Assembly: GCA_016081115.2 (NCBI GenBank)
Contig: JABTTQ020003456.1
Coordinates: 1,240,001 to 1,304,000 of the forward strand
Direction of reading: 5' to 3'
Source of the DNA: Rehmannia glutinosa
Taxonomy: Eukaryota; Streptophyta; Magnoliopsida; Lamiales; Orobanchaceae
Length of the DNA: 64,000 nt
A model generated the notes under the pieces. It was given only the letters and a program-made list of their open reading frames with translations. It was not told the DNA's origin and searched no databases. Position 1 is the stretch's first letter. Every line of letters begins with the position of its first letter. The position numbers were made by a program, and so were the translations under genes. This document shows, piece after piece, positions 1-11,960 of this stretch.

Positions 1-1612
1 ATGTATAGTTGTTATATGGGTTTATCTCATTTCTTCATAATTTTATAGAATTGTATTTAAGTTGATCAAATTCAATAAAAAAATACATATTTTAATAAAA
101 GAAAATATCTCAAACATGTAACCAAATATTATTTATAACTATTACATGTATCCATATATAGCATTATATATTCATGTAAGAAGAAACTAAATTTTTGTTT
201 ATTATAAAATTATATTCATAATAGTTTTTATATACGAGAAAATTGATTTATATATATATATATATATATATATTCGCGTACTTTTCATGTTAAAAGAATT
301 TTTTTATATTTATCAATGTATTTTGATATTTAACTTTTAAAATTATACATTTGGACTATTAGATATGAATTTGTATGTTTGATACTTTTTTGAAATATGT
401 ATATATAAATAGAATAATTTTTATTTTTTTTAATATTTCATTTTCCCTAACAGTATGTTTCTAAATATCAAACATGACTTTAATTTGTTTAATTATTTGA
501 ATAATTTTAACAATTGTTTAACTTTATAAGCCCTCAAAAATATTGGAATGTTTTGAATGACTTTATTGTTGATTTTATTGTAAATATAGTACATGAAATA
601 TTTAGCATTCAAAAATTAGATTTTTTTCCCAAACTTTTACTTTCTTATAGATAAACATGTTCATAAATAGATTCAATTCACATTCAAAAAAAAATATTAT
701 CAACAAACTTTATGTATTTAAAGCGATATTTTAATATATAGTTTATAATAATTTATTTTTATATTGCATAATATTTGAATTTATATCAAACTAATTAAAT
801 TTATATTTTAATTATTTGTTAAAATTCTAAATTTTTTACAATCAGTAAATAATATTTTTATAAAAATACAGTTCATGCATCACACGATCTGAAATTACCA
901 AGTATGAGAACCCAAATAAAATATAATAATTATAAAATTCGAATAGTACAATACGAATTTCCACAAAAAAATTGAAAAAATATTAAATATTGATTTAATA
1001 AAGTGAATAAATAAAATACATGATAAAATCGGTAAAAAAATAAAAATATTATCAAAATTATAAATATAATAAAAATTAATATAATTCGAAAAACTATGTT
1101 TTGTTGTCTAATATTTCCTAATTATTGTACTTAGTTCTCCTATTATCCTATATACGCGTGTTAACTTTTCGTTTATCGTATAATAATCATCTTTTGTAAA
1201 AAAAAATTACCCCAACATACAAACAACTTTAGAAAATAAATTTTCCTCTAAATTCAATACTACAACCTTGAAAAAAAAGTATACACCAATTTTCACACTT
1301 ATTAAGAATCTAAACATAAAGACGGTGAAGGTACGCATGCGCGGTTTTATGAAAAATCAGTTTTTAAATATAAAACACAAATACATAGTCTTGAATGTAT
1401 TTTTATGATTATGAAATATGATAGTTTTTTCTTTTTGACTTCATCAATAAAAAACACCAAATAGTATTTTATGCCTATTGTTTAATGCTATATCAAAATT
1501 GTTATAATGCATGAGATAAAACTTGTAGAATTATTAGAAAATGCATATGTCACAATACAAAATGGAGGCCTCACATATATACACTCATGTATCACATGGG
1601 TAAAAGACTAGT
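1..1612 (+). mobile_element. Helitron-like AT-rich repeat, copy 1 (5' end outside window)
   Basis: AT-rich DNA with no coding capacity. It aligns by eye along its length with 23756-25292: both copies share the opening stretch around ATAGTTGTTAT followed by GGGTTTA, the core near 1120-1150 (TAATTATT...TTCTCCTAT), and the 3' end. The 3' end has a short hairpin (CATGT-ATC-ACATG, 1586-1598), then 9 nt, then CTAG at 1608-1611 followed by T. That is the classic Helitron terminus (hairpin, then CTRR, inserted before T). No Rep/helicase is seen, so it would be non-autonomous. The 5' TC terminus lies outside the window. Confidence 0.45.
249..274. repeat. (TA)n microsatellite
   Basis: About 13 uninterrupted TA dinucleotides inside the Helitron-like repeat. 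Confidence 0.9.
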
Positions 1613-1942
1613 GTACATATAATAATAAAGCATTATATAAAAATAAGCTTTCTAAATATATGTGTACTCTTTGTCTTTAAAAATTTTTTTTTTTTTTTTT
1701 GTAAAATTTAATAATTTTTTATTTTTGATTCTTTTTTGATGTGTAATATATCAAATTAATTGTCTTTTATGATCATTAGTTTGACACTCATATGCATATA
1801 AGAAAGTAAAAATAAGCATTAAAATAAATATAATATATATTTATTATAAATCTTATTTTGTAAGGGGATATAATAGTTACACATTTGTGCTATTTAGACG
1901 TTAATTTGTCAACCCATGTATATTGACATTTGTGATATATGC
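1613..1942. other. AT-rich spacer, no gene seen
   Basis: A/T-rich sequence between the CTAG end of copy 1 and the LINE target duplication. It contains a T-run at 1684-1701. The unknown 5' end of Helitron-like copy 2 should lie here, because the LINE inserted close to that end. No ORF or RNA gene is visible. Confidence 0.6.
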
Positions 1943-1955
1943 ATAGTTGTTATTA
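1943..1955. repeat. LINE target-site duplication (left)
   Basis: ATAGTTGTTATTA, repeated exactly at 23756-23768. The two copies flank the poly(A) end and the 5' end of the minus-strand LINE, as expected for target-primed reverse transcription. Confidence 0.85.
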
Positions 1956-1974
1956 TTATTTTTTTTTTTTTTGA

Positions 1975-4354
1975 GGAAGATCGAATTCATTAATCAAAAG
2001 AGGTCATAGCCTCGAAGTTACAATGTGTTGTAAGTTTACGGGAACAAAAGCGAGAAAAGAAGTACAACTAGGAGTGGAGAAAGCATGTTTAGCTAGTCCA
2101 TGGGCCAAAGTATTGGCTTCTCTACTGATGTGTGTAAAGGAAATGGAAGTGAAGTCTTTTATCCGGCCTTGAATATCTTCAATAAAACCCCCAGGGTAAG
2201 AGATATCCGTTTGAGTTCGACCACGATCCTTGGATGAGAGAGAGGCAATCTAGCTCGACTTGAATGTAGAGGCAATTAAGATTCTTGGCCACCATGAGTG
2301 CTTCTCGGCATGCGAGTGCTTCCGCTTATATCAACTTGGAACTCCGATGACATCCTCTTCGTAAAGGTCCGTATAATCATCCCCGAGTCATCCCGAATAA
2401 CAACTCCCAACCCCGTGCCTTTACCTTTGACGATCGAGGCATCCGAATTTATTTTGAAAGTCCTCTTAGCGGTTTTGACCAACGGTCGAGGGTTTTGGAG
2501 CTTGTCGCCTTAGTTTTGGTTTCTTGGTCGCTTGAAATTCGTGTAGGCATCTAGTTGCGTATTGAAGCAATCTTGGTGTGAAAGCTCTTTATCTTGAAAA
2601 ACTAGGAGATTACGGCTATACCAAAGTGACCATAGTAGCATTGCGAAAAGGCATTCTACTTCATCATTATTAATTTGCGATATTACCTCGATCATATCCG
2701 TCAAAGAGGCCGTTTGGGTGGCTAAAAGGTTCTCCAATCATAATGGGCATGCTCGCCAGAAGAATCTGCTCCATGGACAGTCACGAAGGGCATGTTCCAT
2801 TGTCTCCACGTCATCCCCGCACCGTTTGCAATATGGGTCTATTGTCATAGTGCGCCTTCTTAGTGCCGTTCGAACGGGTAGAATATTGTGTGCAGCTTTC
2901 CACAAGAATAACTTAACCTTGGTTGGTATTGACAACTTCCAGATCCACTTCCAGATTGACAGGGATGAGCCCGAGTGGGAAGGTTCATCTTTGTGATTTT
3001 GATTCTCCAGAAGAGCAATTTTGTACCCAGATTTTACTGTATACTGTCCATTGGCCGAAAAATGCCAAGTGATGCGATCCGAGCTCCATTTGTTGCGTAA
3101 GGGGATTTGAAGGATCTCGATTTTTACATCTTCGTTGAAAATCAAGCACGACTTCTTTGTCCCAGGTGCCATTTTCGGTGTTTATTAGCTCCTTTACTTG
3201 CATGTCTATCGGCCAATTATAGCGGGGTGATCGAGGTTTAAAACCACGACAATCGGGAGCCATGGTCGATCCATACTCGTATACTCGTCCCATTTCCAAT
3301 AACCCATCTCATTCCTTTCAAGATAATGTCACGCCCTGCTAAGATGCTACGCCATGTATAGCTGGGGTTGAAGCCATTCTTAGCCGAGAGGAAAGTATCC
3401 AAGGAAATAACGGCCTTAAGGGTTCGGCGAGGAGTGAGTTAGTATCTTGTAGTAGTCGCCATCCTTGTTTTGCGAGCATAACTTTGTTGAAAGCTTCAAA
3501 TCTCTAAACCCCAAACCTCCATCTTTCTTTGCCGTACATAATTTATGCCGGGAACTCCAGTGGATCCGTTTTTCTTCTTCCTTTTGTCCCCACCAAAAAT
3601 TGGCGGTGGTAGAATTCATGCTCTAGCAAATTTCTGTGGAATAAGGAAACAACTCATGACAAAAGTGGGTATTGCTTGGGCAACACTTTGTATCGAATCA
3701 TTTTCCGACCCGATAGTGTTCTAGCCTTCCAGTTTTTGATTTTTGCTAACGCGATCAAAGATGGCTTGGAAAATATGTTTTTAACGTCCAACGGTAGGCC
3801 GGGAGGCCCAAATAAATCATGTGTTTGTCGACGAGCTTAACCCCCAACCGATTCGCGATCTTGCCAATTCGGGTTGTTTACCTTTCTTGAATGCAATCTC
3901 ACGATTTTTCAAAATTAAACGGTCGCCCGACGCCTCACAATAATTGAAATGATTGATTTTGTTTCATTATTTCGCTTACATTCGCTCGTCCAAATATTAA
4001 GTTGTTATCTCGCAAAGAAGAGGTGAGAAACCATTGGTGCTTGTCTCGCAAATTTTAGCTCCATGAATAGAACCCGTTATTTCGACTTGCGAATGAGCGC
4101 CAGAAAAGCTCTCGCACAAAAAAAGAAACAAATAAGGGGATAGAGGGTCTCCTTGTCGGAGTCCCCTTGATGGGATAAAAGATTGCCACCGGGATGCCAT
4201 TTGTAAGAACCGAGTAAGAAACCGAGGAGACACATCGCATAATTAGTGAAACAAAAGATGGTGTGATACCAAATTTGAGCATGGCTTTTTCAAGAAAATT
4301 CCATTCGACTCGATCGTCACGCCTTACTAATATCAAGTTTTAGAGCGAAAGAAC
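1975..4354 (-). pseudogene. LINE ORF2, C-terminal part (RT thumb, zf-RVT, RNase H), broken
   Basis: Read from 4354 down. The RT palm begins with a LKLDIS-KA segment and runs through PIKG and the strongly conserved GLRQGDPLSPYLF motif (near 4150-4180). The catalytic FADD box near 4010 is spoiled by a small deletion. From 3172 to 2738 there is a zf-RVT region ending in CKRCGDDVETMEHALRDC, the usual Cys/His cluster after plant L1 RT. RNase H starts near 2470 (FKINSDAS, then GLGVVIRD) and runs towards the poly(A) end. In plant L1 elements this protein copies the element's RNA at a nicked genomic site. Several frameshifts and stops mean no functional product. Codons around the 4354/21280 break are continuous once the copia insertion is removed. 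Confidence 0.88.
4350..4354. repeat. Copia composite target-site duplication (left)
   Basis: AGAAC immediately before the LTR start TGTTAG. The same five bases follow the right LTR at 21275-21279. Five base pairs is the normal copia duplication. Confidence 0.85.
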
Positions 4355-5144
4355 TGTTAGATAAATGTTTTTATCAAGATTTTGATTATTATGTTTAAAT
4401 GTGTTTTTATACCAAAACAATGTTAATAAATGTTGTCCAAATACTCTTAAATGATTTAAAATATTTTTGCTAATTTTTGGAGTATTTCTTAGAATTTATT
4501 TTTCGATAAAATGGACAACACTTTTGATGATTTTATGTTAATTGGTTTTTACATCAAAACCATGTTTATAAATGTTGTCCAAATACTCCAAATTGATTTA
4601 AAATGTTTTTACTAATTTTTGGAGTATTTCTTGAAGTTTATTTTTGATAAAAATCGGACAACATTTCAATTTGGAGGTCGATCGTCCAAAATGTCGACCT
4701 CCAAGACGAAGAACTCAAAATTGAAACAGAACTCATGGTCAAGAAAATTGAAAAGGGGACCGGTCCGGAAGGGGCCGACCGGCCGCACCCACTGTCGACC
4801 GGCCGACCCCCTTCGACCGCACTGGATCACACTATTTTTTCAAAACGTTCGAAATCTTATTACAGGGCAACCGGGTCGCCCTATGGTATTTTTTTGACAA
4901 AAATTCCAACCGTTGCAATCCTTATCAAGAAGATTTACTTTTCATTTTTGTATAATATTTCTACATCTTGTGATCCTCTTTTTGTAGACAAAAGTGAAGA
5001 GGAAGGAGCCTATGTTGGGAGCCTATGTTGGTGAAGACTTCTCTATAAATAGAGGATGAATTGAAGACACGAGATACAACACATACAAGCAAAATACACA
5101 ACAAAAAAATCTACAATTCAAGCTTTCATTTTTACATTCTTGTT
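4355..5144 (+). mobile_element. Copia subfamily A 5' LTR, truncated
   Basis: Starts TGTTAGATAAATG like the right LTR at 19983 and follows it for about 790 bp, including a duplicated block of roughly 170-180 bp (near 4430-4660). Homology stops after CTTGTTG at 5144. The remaining ~500 bp, the primer-binding site and the start of gag are missing and replaced by inverted subfamily B gag. Confidence 0.85.
5044..5051 (+). promoter_or_regulatory. LTR TATA box
   Basis: TATAAATA in the context CTCTATAAATAGAGG. It is conserved in the right LTR at 20653 and, inverted, in both B LTRs (7123-7135 and near 14282). This is the likely U3/R promoter of the element. Confidence 0.7.
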
Positions 5145-6454
5145 GAAACGATGCACATCATTTTTCAAACATTCAATTTCTTTTGTGAGCAATTCCTTTT
5201 CGATTTCAAGAGAATGAATTCTAGTAAGAGTAAAGAGCATGAGCTTTGTCTAGAGATTCATAAGAGGTAAATAATTTTTCCTTTTCAACCTTAATCTCCT
5301 TATGCTCCTTTTTCAAATTTTTATATTTAACGATTAAATTTTGAAACTCAATTTGCAATTCATCAAAATCACATTGCAAGTCATCAACTATGGAAGAAGT
5401 AGAGGAATTTGAGTGTACCTCATTATTTTCATCGTCTATAGCCATGAGACCGTGTTCGGTTTCTCCTTCCTCATCGGTTGTTTGAGTAGTTCATCCCATG
5501 TTTTGACTTCCGCATTTAGAGCCTTCTTTTTTGTGAAAGGCTTCCTTTTCTTTTGCTCCTCTTCGTCGAGCCGGGAAATCGGCAATGAAGTGCCCGGGTT
5601 TTCCGCATTTAAAGCAAGCATTATCTCTTGGTTTTCTTGCTTTATTTTTATTCACAAATTTTGCAAATTTTCGAACAAGTGCGGCCGTCTCCTCATCATC
5701 ATCATCATTATCATAGTATGCATTATTAGAAGAAGAAGCAATACCTTTAGGAATAATTTGCATACCCGATTGATTTGTGGATGGTTTGGAGTTTTTCCTC
5801 TCCTTGAGATAGACTTCATAGATGAGTAGATTTCCAATAAGCTCATCAAACTTGAGTGTCTCAAGATTTTATGCCTCCGTGATTGCCGTTACTTTTTTGG
5901 ACCATGAGCCGGAAGTGCATTTAATACCTTGGTCACCTTGTCTTCTTCGGAGATGACTTTGCCGAGGGCCACAAGTGGATTAACAATATTGTCAAGCCTT
6001 TCCACCATTTTGGAGATGCTTTCGCCATCATACATGTTAAAGTTTTGAAGTCTTTAACAAGCATGGTCTTTCTTGCTTGTTTGACTTTCTTAGTCCCTTC
6101 ATAGATTGTCTCCAATTTTTCCCACACCTCATGTGCCGACCTTATGCCTCTTATGCGATTGTACTCGGTGGCGGTAAGAGAACAATGCAAAATATTTAAG
6201 GCCTTACCGTTTAGAGAAAAAGTCTTTTTGTCGTTTTCATCAAACTCCTTGAAAGGTTTAGGAGCCAAGGTACCATCCTCCGATTTCTTTGTTGGTTGAT
6301 CAACTCCTTCAATAACCACATTCCAAATGTCGAACCCGCACCCTTGTAGGAAGCACTCCATACGGTCTTTCCAAAATGCGTAGTTGTTGGCGTCGAATAG
6401 TGGTGGCTTATTGGTGGAGGCACCGGTGGTGAGATGAGCATCATTTGTATCCAT
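5145..6454 (-). pseudogene. Copia subfamily B gag, partial (second copy)
   Basis: Minus-strand gag next to the PBS of LTR B1. The start is the ATG at 6454 (MDTNDAHLTTG). The first ~170 residues are the UBN2-type capsid region, with FWKDRMECFLQ, EYNRIRGIRSAHEVWEKLE and KVKQARKTMLVKDF. A CCHC zinc knuckle follows near 5640 (CFKCGKPGHFIADF); its last Cys has become Phe, which should abolish zinc binding. A coiled-coil Lys/Glu-rich stretch follows (5221-5445). Several frameshifts break the frame. The gene ends abruptly at 5145, where it fuses to the plus-strand LTR. Nearly identical to 12282-13593. Confidence 0.85.
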
Positions 6455-6496
6455 GAATCTTTCCTCTTTACTCGGAACGAGCTAGCCAAAGAGTTT

Positions 6497-6509
6497 GGCT
6501 TTGATACCA
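6497..6509 (-). promoter_or_regulatory. Copia primer-binding site (LTR B1)
   Basis: On the minus strand, TGGTATCAAAGCC follows the LTR end CTAACA by two bases. This resembles the copia PBS complementary to initiator tRNA-Met (TGGTATCAGAGC), with one change. Confidence 0.8.
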
Positions 6510-6511
6510 CT

Positions 6512-7790
6512 TGTTAGTCCAGTGGCTACAATAATCTAGAGGGGGGTGAATAGACTATGCCGATTTTTCGCAAATTACCCTCTTTTTTGAAACAACGAGT
6601 AAATACCAAGAATGTAGAAGCGGAAAATAAACAACACTCGTTGATATAAAGAGGTTCAACCCACCTAGGGCCTAATCTCTACCACCCCAAAGATCTCAGG
6701 GATGGATTTTAAAAAGAAAAAAAGATTTTATTAATTTACCAAAAATTAATAACAACCCTCTTTCACCACCTTGAGGATTACCACAACCCTCTTACAACAC
6801 CTTGAGGATTACCACAACCCTCTTACGGCACCTTTGAAGATTACCACAACCTCCAAACACCTATCACCTAGATCAACCAAGTGTATTCTTACCACAAGAA
6901 TACTCACAAGGATGTCTTGTGTTGAATGATGACCAAAATCAAGATTACAACTCAATAAAGATTGATACAATATGAGTACAAGTGTAATCAAGAATTGAAA
7001 GCCTAGACCTCAAATAAGTGCAAGTGAAAGTGTTTAAAGCTAATACAACAAGATATAGAAGTGTTTGCTTTGTATGCTCTTTTTGCTTGTAGTGAGTGTT
7101 GTATCTTGTTGCTTGAATGAAGCCTCTATTTATAGGAAAGGACTTGGCTTTCATTTTCGACATTGCTCCTCCTTGGGGAGTGATTTTTGCAAAAGAAACC
7201 ATTTAAAATGATCAAAATATTTGTTTAGAAATCAATCCCACAAAATAGGGAAAAGTTGTCCAAAACGCAACGGGTAGTTTCTTTGATAAACATGGGGTTC
7301 GACCGGTCGCGAGAGATAAGATTGAAATTGAATTCTGCGAATTTTTACAGAGGGGGACCGGTCAAAGGGGTGCGGACGGCCGCCGCCTTAGTGTGACGGT
7401 TGCCCCCGACGATTTTACGAAAGAGAAGTCCGGAACAAAATCCAACTTGCAGTCAGGTGCAGGTCGCCCGGTCGACCGGCCGACCACACCCGCCGCCCAC
7501 TTGGTCGGCCGGTCGCCGCCCGCTGTTTTTTCTTACGCCCCTTTTTTCTCGTTTCTCATTTCAACTCAGTACGGGTTGCCCTATAGGCGACCGGTCGAGT
7601 CTGAAACAAATGTGTTGTCCAATGTTTTATTGAAAATAAACTTTAAGAAATACTCCGAAAAATAGTAAACATATTTTAAGTTGATCGGAAGTATTTAGAC
7701 AACATTTAGGAACATAGTTTTGGTTTAAAAACATATTTGAACAAAATCGAACATAATCATCAAAATCATGATAAAAACATTTATCTAACA
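6512..7790 (-). mobile_element. Copia subfamily B LTR (B1)
   Basis: Complete LTR from TGTTAG (minus strand, at 7790) to CTAACA (6512). It lacks the internal ~175-bp duplication of the A LTRs. It is followed in element orientation by a PBS and gag, and preceded by a polypurine tract and a 3' region, so it sits at the junction of a head-to-tail tandem (internal-LTR-internal). Contains the TATA box CTATAAATAGAGG (7123-7135) and a cluster of GACCGGTCG-type palindromes. Confidence 0.88.
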
Positions 7791-7803
7791 AACTCCCTTT
7801 TTG
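7791..7803 (-). promoter_or_regulatory. Copia polypurine tract (B element)
   Basis: On the minus strand AAAAAGGGAGTT lies directly before the LTR start, the usual position for plus-strand DNA priming. The A element has an equivalent at 19970-19982. Confidence 0.8.
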
Positions 7804-9040
7804 ATGATTACAAACCAAAACAATTTTCTTGAGGACGATTTTAAAACCAAATAAAATTTTCAGTTTTACGAGTAAACTATCCGTTAGAAGTATTTCATAC
7901 AAAGCTCCCCTATTTATGAGCATATCAACAAACGATTATTATTAGTAAGAAGCACAAGCTATAACAAGCTTATATAGATTGCATCATGAGCTAAGAAGCT
8001 CCCCTGTCCACAAAGCTTATAATCAATTTCATCCGAGTCCAAAATTTCAAGCTATGGACTAGGTATTAGAGTCCACAATACTTATTGCGAGCTTTTATTA
8101 GCTTTTCTTGAGCTAACGAGCCAACTTCCTGTTTTCTCCCCTTTGGAATCATCAAAAAGAATGTTAGAATGGTGAAAACATCATACAATAATATCAAAGT
8201 GCGCCAAAGGGACGGTTTATCAACCGTTGAGGAATATAACCGTAATAATTCAAGGAAAATGGGAGAAATGTAATATGAAGAGTTCATACGCTTGTTTTGT
8301 TTGTCAAAACATGATCTCAATAAGTAAGGAAACGTTTGAAAGCAAGAGAATCATGTATAAGTTGAAATATTCATTGCGACATATCATCGAACACCTTGCG
8401 TGCGTTAAAAATAAAAGAGGTTGTATAGAACTTTGTAAATGGTTCAAGCCAAAAATTTTCAACATCAATTCAAGCCAATCATCATACATAACAATACTAC
8501 AACCAAGCTTATCATGATCATACGAAAAATACATCAAAAATATTCAAAAACTCGAAAACTCAAGGGTTCCACCCAATTGAGTAAAAGAAGCGAAATTCTT
8601 ACCATTTGATCGGAAAGAGTGAGCCATAATGATGATGATCATGCTATATAATGTCCATGTTGTGTAAGAGATGCATGAAATCCATTTTTGAATGAAATTT
8701 GAGTGAATTTGGCAAAGGGGACGAAAAATGGCCAAAAATTTGTTAAAAAGAAGAATCTTTGAAGACAGAACGTTTAAAAGCCAAAATATAGCTTAGGCGA
8801 CCGGCCGAGGTTGAGGGCGACCGGTTGCCCTCAACTCCTTCACCACTGTTTTGTCGTTTTTCAAAATCCGAATTTTCAACCAAAAATCCGATTTTATTTT
8901 TAAGTTTTAAAAACGTGCAAAATGCAAACGTAAGCTTCATTCAATATGCATTATGCCTAACCGAGCTTGTATTGAAGAAAAAGTCTCGGAAGATAGCGGT
9001 TTTGTGAAAATATCCGCTAATTGATCTTGAGATGGAACAA
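7804..9040 (-). mobile_element. Copia B 3' untranslated region
   Basis: About 1.2 kb between the RNase H end and the polypurine tract. Short ORFs here resemble nothing recognised and no envelope-like ORF is seen, although some SIRE relatives carry one. The A element has a matching 3' region (18733-19969). Confidence 0.6.
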
Positions 9041-10440
9041 ATGATATCTCAATTTTACGTTTTGAAACACAATCCCTTAGAAAGTGATGTCGAATCTCAA
9101 TATGTTTAGTACGGTTATGATGAACGGGTTTTGAGCAATATTTATAGCGGATATATTATCACAAAAGATAGGTACATTTTCAAAAGAGCATTTGTAATCC
9201 GCTAAGGTTTGTTTCATCCAAAGAAGTTGAGTACAACAAAATGCGGCGGAAATATATTCGGCCGGCCGTTGAAAGAGAAACATAGTTTTGCTTCTTTGAA
9301 AACCAAGAAACTAGGCAATCGCTAAAAATTGACATGATCCGGAAGTACTTTTCCGATCATCAATATTTCCGCATAGTCCGAATCACTATAACCTTTAAGA
9401 GAAAAATTTTCATTCTTTGGATAAAATAAACCGTATTGAATGGTGCATTTTAAATATCGAAAAATCCTTTTAACGGCACTCATGTGAGATTCTTTGGGAT
9501 TGCTTTGAAAACGAGCACATAGGCATACGACATGAAGAATGTCCGGTCTACTAGCGGTTAAATAAAGTAAGCTACCAATCATACCTCGATACTTTGATTC
9601 ATCCACGGACTTGTCTTTCTCATCTTTGTCAATTTTGACATTTGTTGCCATAGGAGTAGAGACGGTTCTTCCTTCTTCAATGCCGAACTTTTTCAAAAGT
9701 TCTTTTGTATACTTTGATTGCGAAATATAAATACCTTCTTGACATTGCTTAATTTGAAGTCCAAGAAAGAAGTTAAGCTCCCCCATCATACTCATCTCGA
9801 ATTCTCCTTGCATTAACTTAGAAAATTTCTTGCACAAAGAATCATTAGTAGCACCAAAGATAATATCATCAACATATATTTGCACAAGTAAACAATCTTG
9901 CCCTTTTTCAAAAACAAATAAAGTTGTATCAACTTTACCTCTTATAAAACCATTTTGTAAAAGAAAAGAACTAAGTCTATCATACCATGCACGGGGTGCT
10001 TGTTTTAAACCATACAAGGCCTTTTAAGTTTATAAACATCATTAGGCCTAGAAAAATTTTCAAACCCCGGAGGTTGTTTTACATAGACTTCTTCTTGAAT
10101 AATACCATTTAAGAAGGCGGATTTAACATCCATTTGGTAAAGTTTGAAATTTTTAAAGCAAGAATAGGCAAGCAAAATACGAATAGCTTCTAAACGTGCT
10201 ACGGGTGCAAAAGTTTCATCATAGTCAATACCTTCTTCTTGACAATACCCTTGAGCTACTAACCTTGCCTTATTTCGAACAATGTTGCCTTGATCATCAA
10301 GTTTGTTCCGGAATACCCATTTTGTGCCAATAATGGTTTGAGAAGGAGGACAAGGTACCAATTCCCATACATCATTTCTTTCAAATTGATTCAACTCCTC
10401 TTGCATCTCTAGAAACCAATCCTCATCCTCAATAGCTTCT
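9041..10440 (-). pseudogene. Copia B reverse transcriptase and RNase H, broken
   Basis: RT reads from about 10440 down. It includes FERNDVWELVP, IIGTKWVFRNKLD, ARLVAQGYCQEEGIDYDETF, YQMDVKSAFLNG and, after a frameshift near 10015, YGLKQAPRAWYDRL and the catalytic QIYVDDIIFGATN (near 9880). The GIEEGRTVSTPM and RPDILHVVCLCARFQ blocks follow, and RNase H continues past a second frameshift near 9320 to about 9041. The motifs are those of SIRE-type Ty1/copia RT, which copies element RNA into cDNA. Catalytic residues are present, but at least two frameshifts interrupt the product. Confidence 0.88.
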
Positions 10441-11763
10441 TTAGCATTTTTAGGCTCTTTTTGAGAAATAAGAGCTTTCTCGGCAAATTTTCTCCAGTCA
10501 TCACTTTGTCAAGGGGATCACCAATAATAAGATCTTTTGGGTGATCTCCCTTAAATTTCAATGCAACGGGAAGATCCGAAATGTCACCTCTATCTTCTTG
10601 AGGATCATTTGAGGTGGACGGTTGATCATTTGATGTAGACGGTTGATCATCAATTTGAACAATTTGTTCAATAATATCCTCCTCATCACTATCATCATTA
10701 GGAATTCTTTCAACTCCGAAGCTTCATTGAATTTAACATGGATGGATTCTTCAACAACTCCACTAGTCTTATTGTAAACCCGATATGCTTTGCTTTTTGT
10801 TGAATATCCCATAAATATCCCTTCATCGCCCTTAGGATCAAGTTTGTCCAATTGATCCTTGGTATTCAAAATAAAGCATTTACAACCAAATATCTTGAAA
10901 TAACTAATATTTGGAGTTCTACCTTTCCAAAGCTCATATGGAGTTTTATTCATTTTAGACGAATATAAACTCGATTAATGACATAGCAAGCGGTTTACGG
11001 CCGTCCCAAAAATACTTTGGAAGTGAAAATTCATTGAGCATGGACCGACTCATTTCTTGTAATGTCCGATTATTCCGTTCGGCTACTCCATTTTGTTGAG
11101 GTGTCCTTGGAGCCGAGAAATTATGAGCATATCCTTTGGTTTCACAAAATACTCTAAATTCACCGTCAAATTCTCCACCTCGATCGCTTGAATAGACTTG
11201 ATAGTATCTTCTTTTTCATTCTCAATAAGTCTACACAACTTAACAAACTCATTAACGGCATCGTTTTTATTGGTAAGAAAAAGAGCCCAAGTATATCTCG
11301 AATAATCATCGACTATAACAAAAGTGTAATGTTTTCCACTTAGACTAGCCGTACTAATATCCCCCGTACAAATCAAGATGAAGCATTTGTAGGGGTTTGG
11401 TTGTGGAAATTTCATTTTGGGCTTAAAACTACTTTTAACTAATTTGTTCTTTTGACAAGTGTCACATAAGCCAAGATTTTCAAAATTTAATTTGGGTAGT
11501 CCTTTCACATGTTGGTTTTTGTAAATATTTTTCAAATTCTTGTATCCAACATGTCCAAGTCGCCTATGCCATAAACTAGTTAAATCATTATTGGCGACTA
11601 AACAAGAAACGTTTTGACTAACCAAATCACTTGTACAAATTTTGTAAAGATTGCCTTTTCTATTTGCTTCACAAATAATTTCACCATTTTTAAGAATAAG
11701 GCATTTTTCTTTATTAAAGAAAACATCATATTTTGAATCACAAAGTTGGCTAACACTTATCAA
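10441..11763 (-). pseudogene. Copia B GAG-pre-integrase and integrase, broken
   Basis: From 11763 down: MISVSQLCDSKYDVFF, then the zinc-binding HHCC region (LWHRRLGHVGYKNL ... LCDTCQKNKLVKSS), then the integrase core with VIVDDYSRYTWALFL carrying the second catalytic Asp. The catalytic Glu region (QQNGVAERN type) lies near 11095 in another frame. The C-terminal part (NKTPYELWKGRTPNISYFKIFGCKCF) is at 10558-10953. It would insert element cDNA into chromosomes. Frame breaks occur near 11083 and 10960, and between integrase and RT. Confidence 0.85.
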
Positions 11764-11960
11764 ATTAAACTTAAGCCCTTCAACTAATAGAACATTACTA
11801 AGAGAAAAAGAAGAGTTACCAATTTCTCCATTTCCAAGAATTTTTCCTTTGCCATTCCGAACATGACCATACCCTCTTCTTGGAGTTTGATGTTGGTAAA
11901 AGTTCTCTCCTCCCGGTCATATGGCGTGAACATCCGCTGTCCACGAGCCATTTTGAATCT
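11764..11960 (-). pseudogene. Copia B protease region
   Basis: The aspartic protease motif WLVDSGCSRHMTG is encoded near 11905-11945. It lies in a frame offset by one base from the upstream gag ORF, which reads through the same bases as KMARGQRMFTPYD. An ATG (ACAATGG context) opens the protease frame near 11965. The same arrangement occurs in the A copy at 15710. Confidence 0.75.

Larger units (their letters stand above)
1956..4354 (-). mobile_element. L1-type LINE, 3' half
   Basis: Minus-strand non-LTR retrotransposon. Its poly(A) tail appears as a T-run at 1956-1972. Upstream of it, in element orientation, lie RNase H, a zf-RVT zinc-binding region and the C-terminal half of reverse transcriptase. 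The element stops abruptly at 4354, where the copia composite inserted, and resumes at 21275. Without that insertion the LINE is about 4.9 kb. Confidence 0.9.

Noticed and set aside
7804..9040. Envelope-like ORF in the copia 3' region
   Set aside because: No long frame, signal peptide or membrane segment shared by the A and B copies.
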